Source: an uncultured Oscillospiraceae bacterium (GTDB lineage: Bacteria > Bacillota > Clostridia > Oscillospirales > Oscillospiraceae). Taken from it: a DNA stretch of 23,767 nt. The translations under genes and the position numbers were made by a program. The notes under the pieces were generated by a model. It was not told the DNA's origin. It ran no database searches and worked only from the letters and a program-made list of their open reading frames with translations. Position 1 is the stretch's first letter. Each line of letters begins with the position of its first letter. Where the stretch lies: positions 1 to 23,767 of the forward strand of contig CAJTOE010000019.1 of the NCBI GenBank assembly GCA_910577805.1, in the 5' to 3' direction. Shown here in pieces: positions 1-6,702 of the stretch.

Positions 1-1742
1 GCCGCCTCCTCCAGTACCCGAAGCTCCAGGTCCACCCGGAAGAGAGAACCCCGGTCCACCTCGCTGAACACCTCGATGGTCCCGCCCATCAGCTCCACGA
101 TGCTCTTGGTGATCGCCATGCCCAGGCCGGTGCCCTGGACCTTGTTGGTGGTGCTGTTCTCCGCCCGTGTAAAAGCGTCGAAGATTTTTTCCAGATAGGC
201 CGGGGTCATGCCGTAGCCGTCGTCCTCCACCTCGATGCGGATATGCTCGTACTGGCAGGAGCGCTGCTTGAGGCCGATCAGACGGAACTGGATGTGCCCG
301 CCCTCCGGGGTGTATTTGACCGCGTTGGAGAGCAGGTTTATCAAAATCTGGTTGATGCGGGTCTCGTCACCAATCAGGTATTCGTGGCGGATGCCTGTGA
401 CCTCCAGGTGGAATTCCTGGTTTTTGGCTTTTGCCATGGGCTGGATGATCGCGTCTACAGAGGCAATCACGTCGTTGAGGGAAAATTTCTCCAGGTTCAA
501 GACGACCTTGCCGCTTTCGATCTTGGAGACGTCCAGCACATCGTTGATCAGGCTCAACAGATGCTGGCCGGAGGCGGTGATTTTTTTGGTGTACTCCCGG
601 ACCTTGGCGGGGTTTTCCGCGTCCTTGGCCAGGAGGGTGGTGAACCCCAGCACCGCGTTCATAGGCGTGCGGATATCGTGGGACATGTTGGACAAAAACA
701 TGGTTTTGGACTTGTTGGCGATCTGGGCGGCCTGGAGGGCCTGGGCCAGCTCCTGGCTGTGGACCCGGCGCTCGTTCTCCTGCTCCCGGCGCAGCTTCTC
801 CTCCTGCCGCCAGCTGCGGTAGTACAGGGCGATGCAGAGGAAAAAGGCCGTCAGAAGCGAAGCCACTACGATCATGATATTCTGGTTGACGGTCCGGCCC
901 TCCTGCTGGATGGCCTCCACAGGCACATAGCCCACCAGGAAGATGGTCCCGCCGTTGACCGCCCACATATAGTTCAGGGCGTGTACATCCCGGATGTCGT
1001 GGTAAAACAGCGCGTCGCGCCCCTCGTCCAGGCAGGCCTGCACCTCCGCCTGGATGTCCGGGTCCTGGATGCTGTTGGCCCGATAAAAATCCGTCAGGTT
1101 CAGGTGGCCCGCGCTGCGCTGGCCCATCCCCTTGGGCTTGAGGACAAAGCGCTGGCTCTCCGCGTCCATGATGTACAGCGTGGCCTGCTTGTTGTAAAAG
1201 CCGTCGGGCAGGGACTGGTCGATGGCGTCGTAGACATATTCGGCATACAGCGTTCCGATGGTCTGGCCGTCCCGCTCCACAGGGCACTTTATAGTATACG
1301 CCCAGGTCCCCATATAGTTCAGATAGGTCTGGGAGACAGGCAGGCCGTTTACCGTGCCGCCCGCGGAGAAATCAAGCCCTTCCTCGGTGAACCGCTCCCC
1401 GTTGTTGGAGACGCCTTCCGTCTCTCCAGAGAGGATGAGCGACATTTTCGCCACAGTCTGGTTCCGCTCGTAGACCTGGATGTAGGCCTCCGGGTCCTCC
1501 GCCCGCGCGGTCTCCTGGGCGATCAGCACTTGAAACTCCGCCTCATTACGCAGGATGGCTTCGATGGTGCTTTGGATCAGGTCCAAGCTTTCGCTCAGGT
1601 TCTGGATGGCAGACGCGGACATCTCCTTGGAAATTTTATGCGATACCGAAAGTACGATCATTCCAAAGAGAAAGAAAATTAAAATTATGGGAAAAAGCAG
1701 GGGGAACTTCCCCTGCTTATATGTGCTTGGCATCTTTTTCAT
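1..1742 (-). CDS. Membrane sensor histidine kinase, 3' end beyond window
   Basis: Partial gene; the frame stays open to the window edge and about 580 codons are visible. It starts with MKKMPSTYKQGK at 1742. A first membrane segment at about residues 13-29 is followed by a roughly 250-residue extracytoplasmic region of Cache-like character (inferred from position and size) and a second membrane segment at about 286-306. A short coiled coil leads into a HisKA domain with the H-box SHDIRTPMN; the phospho-acceptor is His355. The HATPase_c domain shows the N-box (NQILINLLSNAVKYT), the G1 box (VEDDGYGM) and the G2 box (GTGLGMAI), so the catalytic core looks intact. Many kinases of this layout are hybrids with a C-terminal receiver domain; that part would lie outside the window. 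No partner response regulator is visible and the ligand is unknown. The ribosome site before the ATG is weak (a GGGG run). Confidence 0.9.
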   Translation of the reverse strand, partial: MKKMPSTYKQGKFPLLFPIILIFFLFGMIVLSVSHKISKEMSASAIQNLSESLDLIQSTIEAILRNEAEFQVLIAQETARAEDPEAYIQVYERNQTVAKMSLILSGETEGVSNNGERFTEEGLDFSAGGTVNGLPVSQTYLNYMGTWAYTIKCPVERDGQTIGTLYAEYVYDAIDQSLPDGFYNKQATLYIMDAESQRFVLKPKGMGQRSAGHLNLTDFYRANSIQDPDIQAEVQACLDEGRDALFYHDIRDVHALNYMWAVNGGTIFLVGYVPVEAIQQEGRTVNQNIMIVVASLLTAFFLCIALYYRSWRQEEKLRREQENERRVHSQELAQALQAAQIANKSKTMFLSNMSHDIRTPMNAVLGFTTLLAKDAENPAKVREYTKKITASGQHLLSLINDVLDVSKIESGKVVLNLEKFSLNDVIASVDAIIQPMAKAKNQEFHLEVTGIRHEYLIGDETRINQILINLLSNAVKYTPEGGHIQFRLIGLKQRSCQYEHIRIEVEDDGYGMTPAYLEKIFDAFTRAENSTTNKVQGTGLGMAITKSIVELMGGTIEVFSEVDRGSLFRVDLELRVLEEA

Positions 1743-1841
1743 AGACAATCCCCATTCCACTGCGCTGCAGGGCGCTGTATGTTCTTACGGAAGAAAATAG
1801 TCTCAGTGCCTCCAGGTACATCCAGATATCTTTTCACTTTT

Positions 1842-1871
1842 ATTATACTATTGCACCCCTTTTAGTGTCAA
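1842..1871 (-). promoter_or_regulatory. Sigma-A-type promoter of the histidine kinase gene
   Basis: On the minus strand TTGACA (1871-1866) is followed after 18 bases by TATAAT (1847-1842). This would give a leader of about 90 bases before the kinase start. Both boxes match the consensus exactly; only the spacer is one base longer than ideal. Confidence 0.75.
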
Positions 1872-1929
1872 TAGGTGGACAGGCTGTGTGTGGGAATTCG
1901 TGGGGGCGGGGGATTTGGAGGGGGACTGG

Positions 1930-1972
1930 AAATTTCAGCGAAATGGCCCGTCCAGGGGGTCATGTTCCACTG
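1930..1972. repeat. Repeat family B, copy 1
   Basis: A roughly 40-bp palindrome-like element with the core AAATGGCCCGTCCAGGGGG. The same core, in one or the other orientation, occurs at 9191-9230, 12051-12087 and 12850-12886. It lies between divergent promoters and is not part of any gene. Confidence 0.6.
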
Positions 1973-1987
1973 ACTTCAGTACCCCAC

Positions 1988-2016
1988 TTGACACCCCCCA
2001 TGATTTGTGCTATAGT
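1988..2016 (+). promoter_or_regulatory. Promoter of the T-box / transporter / tyrS operon
   Basis: TTGACA (1988-1993), a 17-base spacer and TATAGT (2011-2016) form a near-consensus vegetative promoter. Transcription should begin close to 2023, just before the T-box stem I. Confidence 0.85.
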
Positions 2017-2017
2017 C

Positions 2018-2288
2018 TCGGTAATGCGTCGAAGCGGCCAGTAGCGCCGGTCAAGCTGCCAAGAGAGCCCCCGTCTGGTGGAAGGGGGAGAGCGGACCGG
2101 AGATGCGAATTACCCCGCGGAGCAGCCCCCCTGAACCGGCTCCGGGCCGCAGTAGGGGCGGACGGGTGCGCCCGATACTGCGCCGGAGTCACGTACTCCA
2201 CAAGGTCCGTCCCGCGAGGGCCGGACATGCCAGAGGTGGTACCGCATTTTCATGCCCTCTGTCCCCAGCCGGGACAGAGGGCTTTTTG
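2018..2288 (+). ncRNA. T-box leader, tyrosine specifier
   Basis: A tRNA-sensing transcription attenuator. In stem I, CCGGTC (2047-2052) pairs with GACCGG (2095-2100); inside it lie AGAGAG (2062-2067) and a distal hairpin CCCCC/GGGGG (2068-2072, 2084-2088). After the 3' side comes GAAT then TAC (2111-2113), read here as the specifier codon for Tyr. The T-box sequence AGAGGTGGTACCGCA (2232-2246) is clear: AGAGG pairs with CCTCT (2256-2260) to form the antiterminator around a TGGTACC bulge. The bulge bases UGGU would pair with a tRNA ending ACCA, which fits tRNA-Tyr (discriminator A). The competing terminator is CCCTCTGTCC (2255-2264) with GGACAGAGGG (2272-2281) and CTTTTT after it. The T-box class is near certain; the Tyr call rests on position plus the downstream tyrS, since TTA (Leu) lies one base earlier. 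Confidence 0.92.
2255..2288 (+). terminator. Conditional terminator of the T-box leader
   Basis: A 10-bp GC-rich hairpin, arms CCCTCTGTCC and GGACAGAGGG, followed by CTTTTTGC. Its 5' arm contains the CCTCT that the antiterminator needs, so the two folds exclude each other. It ends 24 bases before the transporter start codon. Confidence 0.9.
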
Positions 2289-2312
2289 CTTTGCGGTTTG
2301 AGGAGGGATTTT

Positions 2313-3161
2313 ATGTCCGGCTCCCGGCGGGGGACGCTCTATGTCTTTCTGGCGGCGGTGCTGTATTCCATCGGCGGACTGTGCATCAAGGTGATCCCAT
2401 GGGGCGGTATGGCCATCAACGGCGGACGCACGCTCATTGCGGCGGCGGTCATCGGCCTGTATCTGGCCGTGATCCGCCACCCGCTCCGGATGAACCGGTG
2501 GGTGCTGCTGGGCGCGCTCTGCGTGTTCGGCACCAACGCGCTGTTTTCCGTGGCGAACAAGCTGACCACCGCCGCCAACACCATCGTTTTACAGTTCACC
2601 GCCCCGATTTTCGTAATCCTGTTTTCGATCCTGCTCTTTCACCGCACGCCGGGCCGGTTGGATTTGCTGGCCTGTGTCTGGGTGCTGGGGGGCGTGGTCT
2701 GCTTCTTTGTGGACAGCCTGTCCGCCGGCGGTGTTTTGGGCAATATTCTGGCTCTGCTGTCCGGGATGGCCTATGCCGGGGTGTTCCTGCTCAACGACAT
2801 GCCCGACAGCGACCCCATCTCGTCGGTGTTCTGGGGGGACCTGATCAGCGCGGCGGCGGGCCTGCCCTTCCTGCTCCGGGAGACGGATTTTTCTCCTGTT
2901 CCCATGCTCAGTCTGGTGGTGCTGGGCGTGTTTCAGGTGGCGCTGGCCTATATTCTGATGGTGGAGGGCCTGAAAACCACCCCTGCGGTCACGGCCAGTC
3001 TGGTGTCCGGGGTGGAGCCGGTGCTGAATCCCATCCTGGTCGCGCTGTTCTGTCAGGAGCGCATCGGTCCTCTGGCACTGGCGGGGGCGGCGGTAGTGAT
3101 TGCCGGTGTGATCGTCTATAATATTTTACGAATTCAACAAATAAAGGAGACTGCAACATGA
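2313..3161 (+). CDS. DMT-superfamily (EamA) transporter, probable aromatic amino acid carrier
   Basis: A 282-residue hydrophobic protein with about ten predicted membrane segments arranged as two EamA repeats (about 8-135 and 145-275). The second repeat carries the usual EamA ending with P-A-V-T-A-S-L and a conserved E-P-V-L-N-P segment. The start at 2313 was chosen because AGGAGGG stands 5 bases upstream and the leader terminator ends just before it; the frame is open further upstream, but that would run through the T-box RNA. Its stop overlaps the tyrS start as ATGA. DMT carriers range from exporters to importers and substrate cannot be read from sequence alone. Being controlled by a Tyr T-box with tyrS, induction on tyrosine shortage suggests uptake of tyrosine or a precursor; this is inference. 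Confidence 0.92.
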   Translation: MSGSRRGTLYVFLAAVLYSIGGLCIKVIPWGGMAINGGRTLIAAAVIGLYLAVIRHPLRMNRWVLLGALCVFGTNALFSVANKLTTAANTIVLQFTAPIFVILFSILLFHRTPGRLDLLACVWVLGGVVCFFVDSLSAGGVLGNILALLSGMAYAGVFLLNDMPDSDPISSVFWGDLISAAAGLPFLLRETDFSPVPMLSLVVLGVFQVALAYILMVEGLKTTPAVTASLVSGVEPVLNPILVALFCQERIGPLALAGAAVVIAGVIVYNILRIQQIKETAT

Positions 3162-4381
3162 CTTGTTACGAAGAACTGAAAGCCCGCGGCCTGATCGCGC
3201 AGGTTACCAACGAGGAGGAGATCTCCAAAATGATCAACGAGGGGAAGGCCGTCTTTTATATCGGCTTCGACCCCACGGCTGACTCGCTCCATGTGGGCCA
3301 TTTTATGGCCCTGTGCCTGATGAAGCGCCTGCAAATGGCGGGCAACAAGCCCATTGCGCTGATTGGCGGCGGCACCGGCATGATCGGCGACCCCTCCGGC
3401 CGCACGGATATGCGCTCCATGATGACGCCGGAGACCATCCAGCACAACTGCGACTGCTTCAAAACGCAGATGGAGCGTTTCATTGAGTTCGGCGAGGGCA
3501 AGGCCCGGATGATCAACAACGCCGACTGGCTGTTGAAGCTGAATTACGTGGAGCTTCTGCGGGAAGTCGGAGCCTGCTTCTCGGTGAATAACATGCTCCG
3601 GGCGGAGTGCTACAAGCAGCGCATGGAAAAGGGCCTGAGCTTCCTGGAGTTCAACTATATGATTATGCAGTCCTATGACTTCTACTATCTGTTTCAGCAC
3701 TACGGCTGCAACATGCAGTTTGGCGGCGACGACCAGTGGTCCAACATGCTGGGCGGCACGGAGCTGATCCGCCGGAAGCTGAGTCAGGACGCGCACGCCA
3801 TGACCATCACCCTTCTGCTCAACTCCGAGGGCAAGAAGATGGGCAAGACCGCCAAGGGCGCGGTGTGGCTGGACCCCAATAAGACCTCCCCCTATGAGTT
3901 CTACCAGTACTGGCGCAACGTCGGCGACGGGGACGTGCTGAAATGCCTGCGGATGCTGACCTTCCTCCCCTTGGAGCAGATCGACGAGATGGACGCCTGG
4001 GAGGGGGCGCAGCTCAACACCGCCAAAGAAATCCTGGCCTATGAGCTGACCGCCCTGGTCCACGGAAAAGAGGAGGCCGAAAAGGCCCAGCAGGCCGCCA
4101 AGGCGCTGTTCGTAGGGGGCGGCGACCTGGAGAACGTGCCCTCCACCGCCCTGACCGCCGGGGACCTGACCGAGGGAAGCATCGGCATTCTGGACCTGAT
4201 GGTCAAGTGCAAGCTGGCGCCCTCCAAGAAGGAGGCCCGCCGTCTGGTGGAGCAGGGAGGCGTGACGGTCAACGACGAGAAGGTCGCGGATGTAAACGCC
4301 GCCTTTACCCAGGAGCAGCTGGCCCAGGGCCTGATGGTCCGGAAGGGGAAAAAAGTGTATCACAAGGTTTCTCTGGCGTAA
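3158..4381 (+). CDS. tyrS: Tyrosyl-tRNA synthetase
   Basis: A class I aminoacyl-tRNA synthetase that charges tRNA-Tyr in the cytoplasm; 407 residues, normal for bacterial TyrRS. The Rossmann domain begins with GFDPTADSLHVGH, whose HVGH (residues 45-48) is the HIGH motif. The tyrosine pocket region FLEFNYMIMQSYDFYYL and GGDDQWSN are typical of the family. The KMSKS loop is KMGKT (227-231), as in many TyrRS of the TyrRZ-like branch. A C-terminal S4 RNA-binding domain follows (about 340-400; KKEARRLVEQGGVTVNDEKV). The start has AAAGGAGA upstream and overlaps the transporter stop by four bases, so the two are translationally coupled. Control is through the upstream T-box. Confidence 0.98.
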   Translation: MTCYEELKARGLIAQVTNEEEISKMINEGKAVFYIGFDPTADSLHVGHFMALCLMKRLQMAGNKPIALIGGGTGMIGDPSGRTDMRSMMTPETIQHNCDCFKTQMERFIEFGEGKARMINNADWLLKLNYVELLREVGACFSVNNMLRAECYKQRMEKGLSFLEFNYMIMQSYDFYYLFQHYGCNMQFGGDDQWSNMLGGTELIRRKLSQDAHAMTITLLLNSEGKKMGKTAKGAVWLDPNKTSPYEFYQYWRNVGDGDVLKCLRMLTFLPLEQIDEMDAWEGAQLNTAKEILAYELTALVHGKEEAEKAQQAAKALFVGGGDLENVPSTALTAGDLTEGSIGILDLMVKCKLAPSKKEARRLVEQGGVTVNDEKVADVNAAFTQEQLAQGLMVRKGKKVYHKVSLA

Positions 4382-4388
4382 GTACAGC

Positions 4389-4425
4389 AACGCCCGGCCT
4401 TGAACATAGGCCGGGCGTTTTCTGT
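4389..4425 (+). terminator. Rho-independent terminator after tyrS
   Basis: Arms AACGCCCGGCC and GGCCGGGCGTT around a 9-base loop, followed by TTTCTGT. It lies just after the tyrS stop. On the minus strand no T-run follows the stem, so it is at best a weak stop for the opposing DUF3021 gene. Confidence 0.9.
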
Positions 4426-4437
4426 GTCTGATCTGTC

Positions 4438-4908
4438 TCATACCGTTTTTCCGTTCTTCACCTGAGACAATTTTTGATTCATTTTTCTTACATTGCTCTT
4501 ACCAGTCACATACATCGATATCCATATACCTGCAAAAATGAAAATAAAAATTCCAAAATAGATCACAAATCCAATTACACTGTGTTCCATCCAATATGCA
4601 AAATAAGCGGTTGGCAGCATGACGGCTGAAATGATTGAAAAGTAAATTCCTGTCTGCTTTACCATGCTCCAAGTATCGATTTCCCATATTACGGAGCTGG
4701 CTGCAAATCCTGTTCCCAATAAACCGCTCAGCACTGCCTGCAACATAACAGCATTGATCTCATTTCCCATCGCGGCTGTCAGTTCAGGCGCGCAGGGCGA
4801 ATAATCCCCATTGGCCCAAGCAAGAGAACCCAGGATCGTTATGAAATACCCTATGGCAATTCCGATGGGAAATCCTAAAAGACTGCGGGTAATCATTTTC
4901 TTTTTCAT
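4438..4908 (-). CDS. DUF3021 family membrane protein
   Basis: A 156-residue protein with four predicted membrane segments (near residues 9-30, 55-75, 85-105 and 112-135 by hydrophobicity) and a basic C-terminal tail. The layout and the upstream LytTR partner match the DUF3021 family, which is nearly always paired with a LytTR-domain regulator. The molecular role is unknown; the pair is commonly thought of as a membrane sensor or modulator with its regulator. ATG at 4908 (MKKKMITRSL) is preferred over a GTG at 4917 because GAGGTG sits 6 bases upstream of the ATG. It starts 10 bases after the LytTR stop and shares its promoter. The gene is clearly AT-richer than its neighbours, which suggests transfer. 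Confidence 0.85.
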   Translation of the reverse strand: MKKKMITRSLLGFPIGIAIGYFITILGSLAWANGDYSPCAPELTAAMGNEINAVMLQAVLSGLLGTGFAASSVIWEIDTWSMVKQTGIYFSIISAVMLPTAYFAYWMEHSVIGFVIYFGIFIFIFAGIWISMYVTGKSNVRKMNQKLSQVKNGKTV

Positions 4909-4918
4909 AGCCTTCACC

Positions 4919-5359
4919 TCATATTCCCAATATTTTTTTCAGTTTTGAAACACAGCGCCTTGAAACATATGTTATTGTGCCGTCTGATAATTTCACGCAA
5001 ATGGTGCCTGAAAAGCTCAAATCAAAATGATCGACTTTTTTTAGGTTAATCATTTCCGAATTTGATATGCGAACGAACTGATGCGGAGGCAGACGATGTT
5101 CTATCTCATATAGCCTGTGCGGGAGGATGTATTCCCCTTTGCCGGTGACCGCAAAAACTTTTCCGGAATTTGCATAAATACGAATCAGCTCGCTCTGTTC
5201 CAGGATCTCAATTTTTTCATCTTTGTACCCGGACAGTACGGATGAGCCGTTTTCTGAAAGCTCTTTTACAATGCGGCTCACATCCTCTGTCATAGAAGCA
5301 GTCAGTATGATTATTTTGGGGTCGGTGTACGAAGGGTCTATTTTAATTTCGACCTGCAT
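4919..5359 (-). CDS. LytTR-type DNA-binding transcriptional regulator
   Basis: A 146-residue cytoplasmic regulator with no receiver domain. The N-terminal 45 residues are family-specific; the LytTR DNA-binding domain covers about 45-146, with the recognisable run HQFVRISNSEMINLKKVDHF and a C-terminal YVSRRCVSKLKK. The start at 5359 (MQVEIKID) was chosen because GAGGTGAT lies a few bases upstream; a longer frame from 5413 would begin inside the promoter. It forms an operon with the DUF3021 gene. Such regulators usually control their own operon and one or a few nearby transport or bacteriocin-type loci; no target is evident here. Confidence 0.88.
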   Translation of the reverse strand: MQVEIKIDPSYTDPKIIILTASMTEDVSRIVKELSENGSSVLSGYKDEKIEILEQSELIRIYANSGKVFAVTGKGEYILPHRLYEIEHRLPPHQFVRISNSEMINLKKVDHFDLSFSGTICVKLSDGTITYVSRRCVSKLKKILGI

Positions 5360-5384
5360 GGGGATCACCTCTTTCTTGGGAGCC

Positions 5385-5413
5385 ATTATAAAGAATACAG
5401 ACAATAGTTTCAA
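5385..5413 (-). promoter_or_regulatory. Promoter of the LytTR-DUF3021 operon
   Basis: On the minus strand TTGAAA (5413-5408), a 17-base spacer, then TATAAT (5390-5385). The leader to the start at 5359 is only about 20 bases, leaving room for the ribosome site and little else. Confidence 0.8.
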
Positions 5414-5476
5414 TCCATTTCCGATAGTCGGCCGATTTTAAAACACAACCGGTTAAAAAGCGTTTCTAAGTGCTTC

Positions 5477-5519
5477 ATACAAAGAACGGCAGAGATTGCT
5501 CTCTGCCGTTCCTTTGTAT
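5477..5519 (-). terminator. Long inverted repeat, probable terminator of the polyferredoxin operon
   Basis: Arms ATACAAAG-AACGGCAGAGA and TCTCTGCCGTT-C-CTTTGTAT around a TTGC loop, with one unpaired base. It lies downstream of the minus-strand operon ending at 5723. Read on the minus strand the inner 11-bp stem is followed by CTTTGTAT, a modest U-tract; it may also stop plus-strand transcripts. Confidence 0.6.
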
Positions 5520-5553
5520 AATGTAGATTTGTGAAACAGCGCAGCCCTTGGGC

Positions 5554-5694
5554 TTCACCCTCATCCGTCTGGCCTGCGGCCAGCCACCTTCCCCCGTGAG
5601 GGGGAAGGCCGACTCCCCCTGTCAGGGGGAGATGTCGAGCGCAGCGAGACAGAGGGGGTAGGGAGGCACGCGAAGCGTGACGGATGAGGGTGAA
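5554..5694. repeat. Repeat family A, complete copy with terminal inverted repeats
   Basis: A 141-bp non-coding element bounded by perfect 16-bp inverted repeats, TTCACCCTCATCCGTC (5554-5569) and its complement at 5679-5694. Inside are further hairpins: CTTCCCCC-gtga-GGGGGAAG, CTCCCCCTG/CAGGGGGAG and CTGGCC/GGCCAG. The size, terminal repeats and several copies in this window suggest a MITE-like or REP-like element. The rest of 5414-5722 holds only the adjacent promoter and the inverted repeat at 5477-5519. Confidence 0.75.
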
Positions 5695-5722
5695 AAACCT
5701 CAAGTGCTGCACACATCACATC

Positions 5723-6583
5723 TCAAAAGCCGGACTTGATCGCACCCGTCGGACAGACATACTTACACCGGCCGCAGCGGATGCACTCCGCACTGTTGAT
5801 CTGCTTTGTGACCTCCACCGCCATGGGGCAGGCCTTTTCACAGCGCTTGCAGTCCACGCACTTATCCCGCTCCAGGGACATCTGATAAAAGCTGAACCGC
5901 TGAAAGAGAGCGTAAAACGCACCTAACGGGCAGAGATACCGGCAGAACGGCCGGTGAACCAGCATAGAGAGAAGGACCACCGCCGCCAGCACCAGGGCTT
6001 TCCAGGTGAACAGCGCACCGGCCAGCTCCCGCAGGGGCGGGTTTGTGAGCAGGAGCGGAACGCCGCCGCCCAGGGTCCCGGCGGGGCAGATATATTCGCA
6101 GAAATAGGGAGGCGTGATACCTGATACAAAAGCCGGAAGCAGCAGCACAAACACCAATAAAATCCCATACTTGAGCCAGCGGGCGGGGCGGTCCAGCGCC
6201 GGCGGGACGGTCATCTTGGGAACCGGAATGTGATGCAGCAGGTCCTGCACCAGCCCGAAGGGGCACAGCAGTCCACAGGCTAACCGTCCCAGCACCACGC
6301 CGAACAATGTCAGCAGGCCCAGCACATAGAAGGGGAAATGATGCTTCACCCCGCCGGCCGCCGCCTGGAGGGCGCCAATGGGACAGGCCCCCAGCGCGCC
6401 GGGGCAGGAGTAGCAGTTCAGCACGGGGACGCAGACGGCCTTGGACGAGCCGGTAAAAATCGTTCCCTTTCGGAACCCGGCCATATAGCCGTTCAGCACC
6501 ACGGCGGAAACCAGCTGTATCACCCGCTGGGGAGAGCGGCGCGGTCCGCCGCCCTTCACCCGATCCCGATGCACTCCAGGCAT
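5723..6583 (-). CDS. Membrane polyferredoxin (4Fe-4S binding protein, NapH/CcoG-like)
   Basis: Up to 286 residues with about five membrane segments and several cysteine clusters. Near the N-terminus is CVPVLNCYSCPGALGACPIG; mid-protein are CGLLCPFG, CEYICPAG and CRYLCPLG. The C-terminus has two classical 4Fe-4S motifs, CVDCKRCEKACP and CIRCGRCKYVCP. The family relays electrons at or across the membrane. It follows the CXXC gene and a TlpA-like lipoprotein, a grouping suggesting electron supply to extracytoplasmic thiols (inference). The given start is ATG 6583; GTG at 6559 is a good alternative because it overlaps the upstream stop as GTGA and gives a length closer to relatives. Repeat A and an inverted repeat follow downstream. 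Confidence 0.9.
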   Translation of the reverse strand: MPGVHRDRVKGGGPRRSPQRVIQLVSAVVLNGYMAGFRKGTIFTGSSKAVCVPVLNCYSCPGALGACPIGALQAAAGGVKHHFPFYVLGLLTLFGVVLGRLACGLLCPFGLVQDLLHHIPVPKMTVPPALDRPARWLKYGILLVFVLLLPAFVSGITPPYFCEYICPAGTLGGGVPLLLTNPPLRELAGALFTWKALVLAAVVLLSMLVHRPFCRYLCPLGAFYALFQRFSFYQMSLERDKCVDCKRCEKACPMAVEVTKQINSAECIRCGRCKYVCPTGAIKSGF

Positions 6584-6702
6584 ATCCGCACCGCCTTTTG
6601 CAGGACCTCCAGCTGCTCCTGCCGCAGAAGCCCTATCACAGTCAAAGCCGCGCCCAGGCCCAGCAGGCCGTACCGGGCCATCAGGATTTGCTTATGCTTC
6701 AA
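6556..6702 (-). CDS. CD1871A-family small CXXC protein
   Basis: A 48-residue protein, MKHKQILMARYGLLGLGAAL at the start, one hydrophobic segment (about 8-24), then a short amphipathic stretch and the ending ICLECIGIG with a CXXC pair. This tail is the hallmark of the small clostridial CD1871A-type proteins found beside 4Fe-4S membrane proteins and TlpA-like lipoproteins. The start is read as TTG at 6702, inside the last codons of tlpA, because GGAG lies 7 bases upstream and relatives begin with a basic MK-K stretch; an in-frame ATG at 6681 would give 41 residues. The gene overlaps both neighbours. Function is not established; a membrane-anchored thiol or metal-cofactor role is plausible. Confidence 0.82.
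   Translation of the reverse strand: MKHKQILMARYGLLGLGAALTVIGLLRQEQLEVLQKAVRICLECIGIG

Noticed and set aside
243..1682. 479-codon open frame on the plus strand over the histidine kinase
   Set aside because: It lies opposite the kinase gene, whose H, N, G1 and G2 boxes are clear; the plus frame reads as low-complexity GC-rich shadow with no domain.
1888..2301. 137-codon open frame across the tyrS leader
   Set aside because: It spans the promoter and the T-box RNA; its end coincides with the terminator hairpin.
3134..4441. 435-codon open frame on the minus strand over tyrS
   Set aside because: Antisense shadow of TyrRS, rich in His, Gln, Leu and Val as expected of the complement of GC-rich coding DNA.
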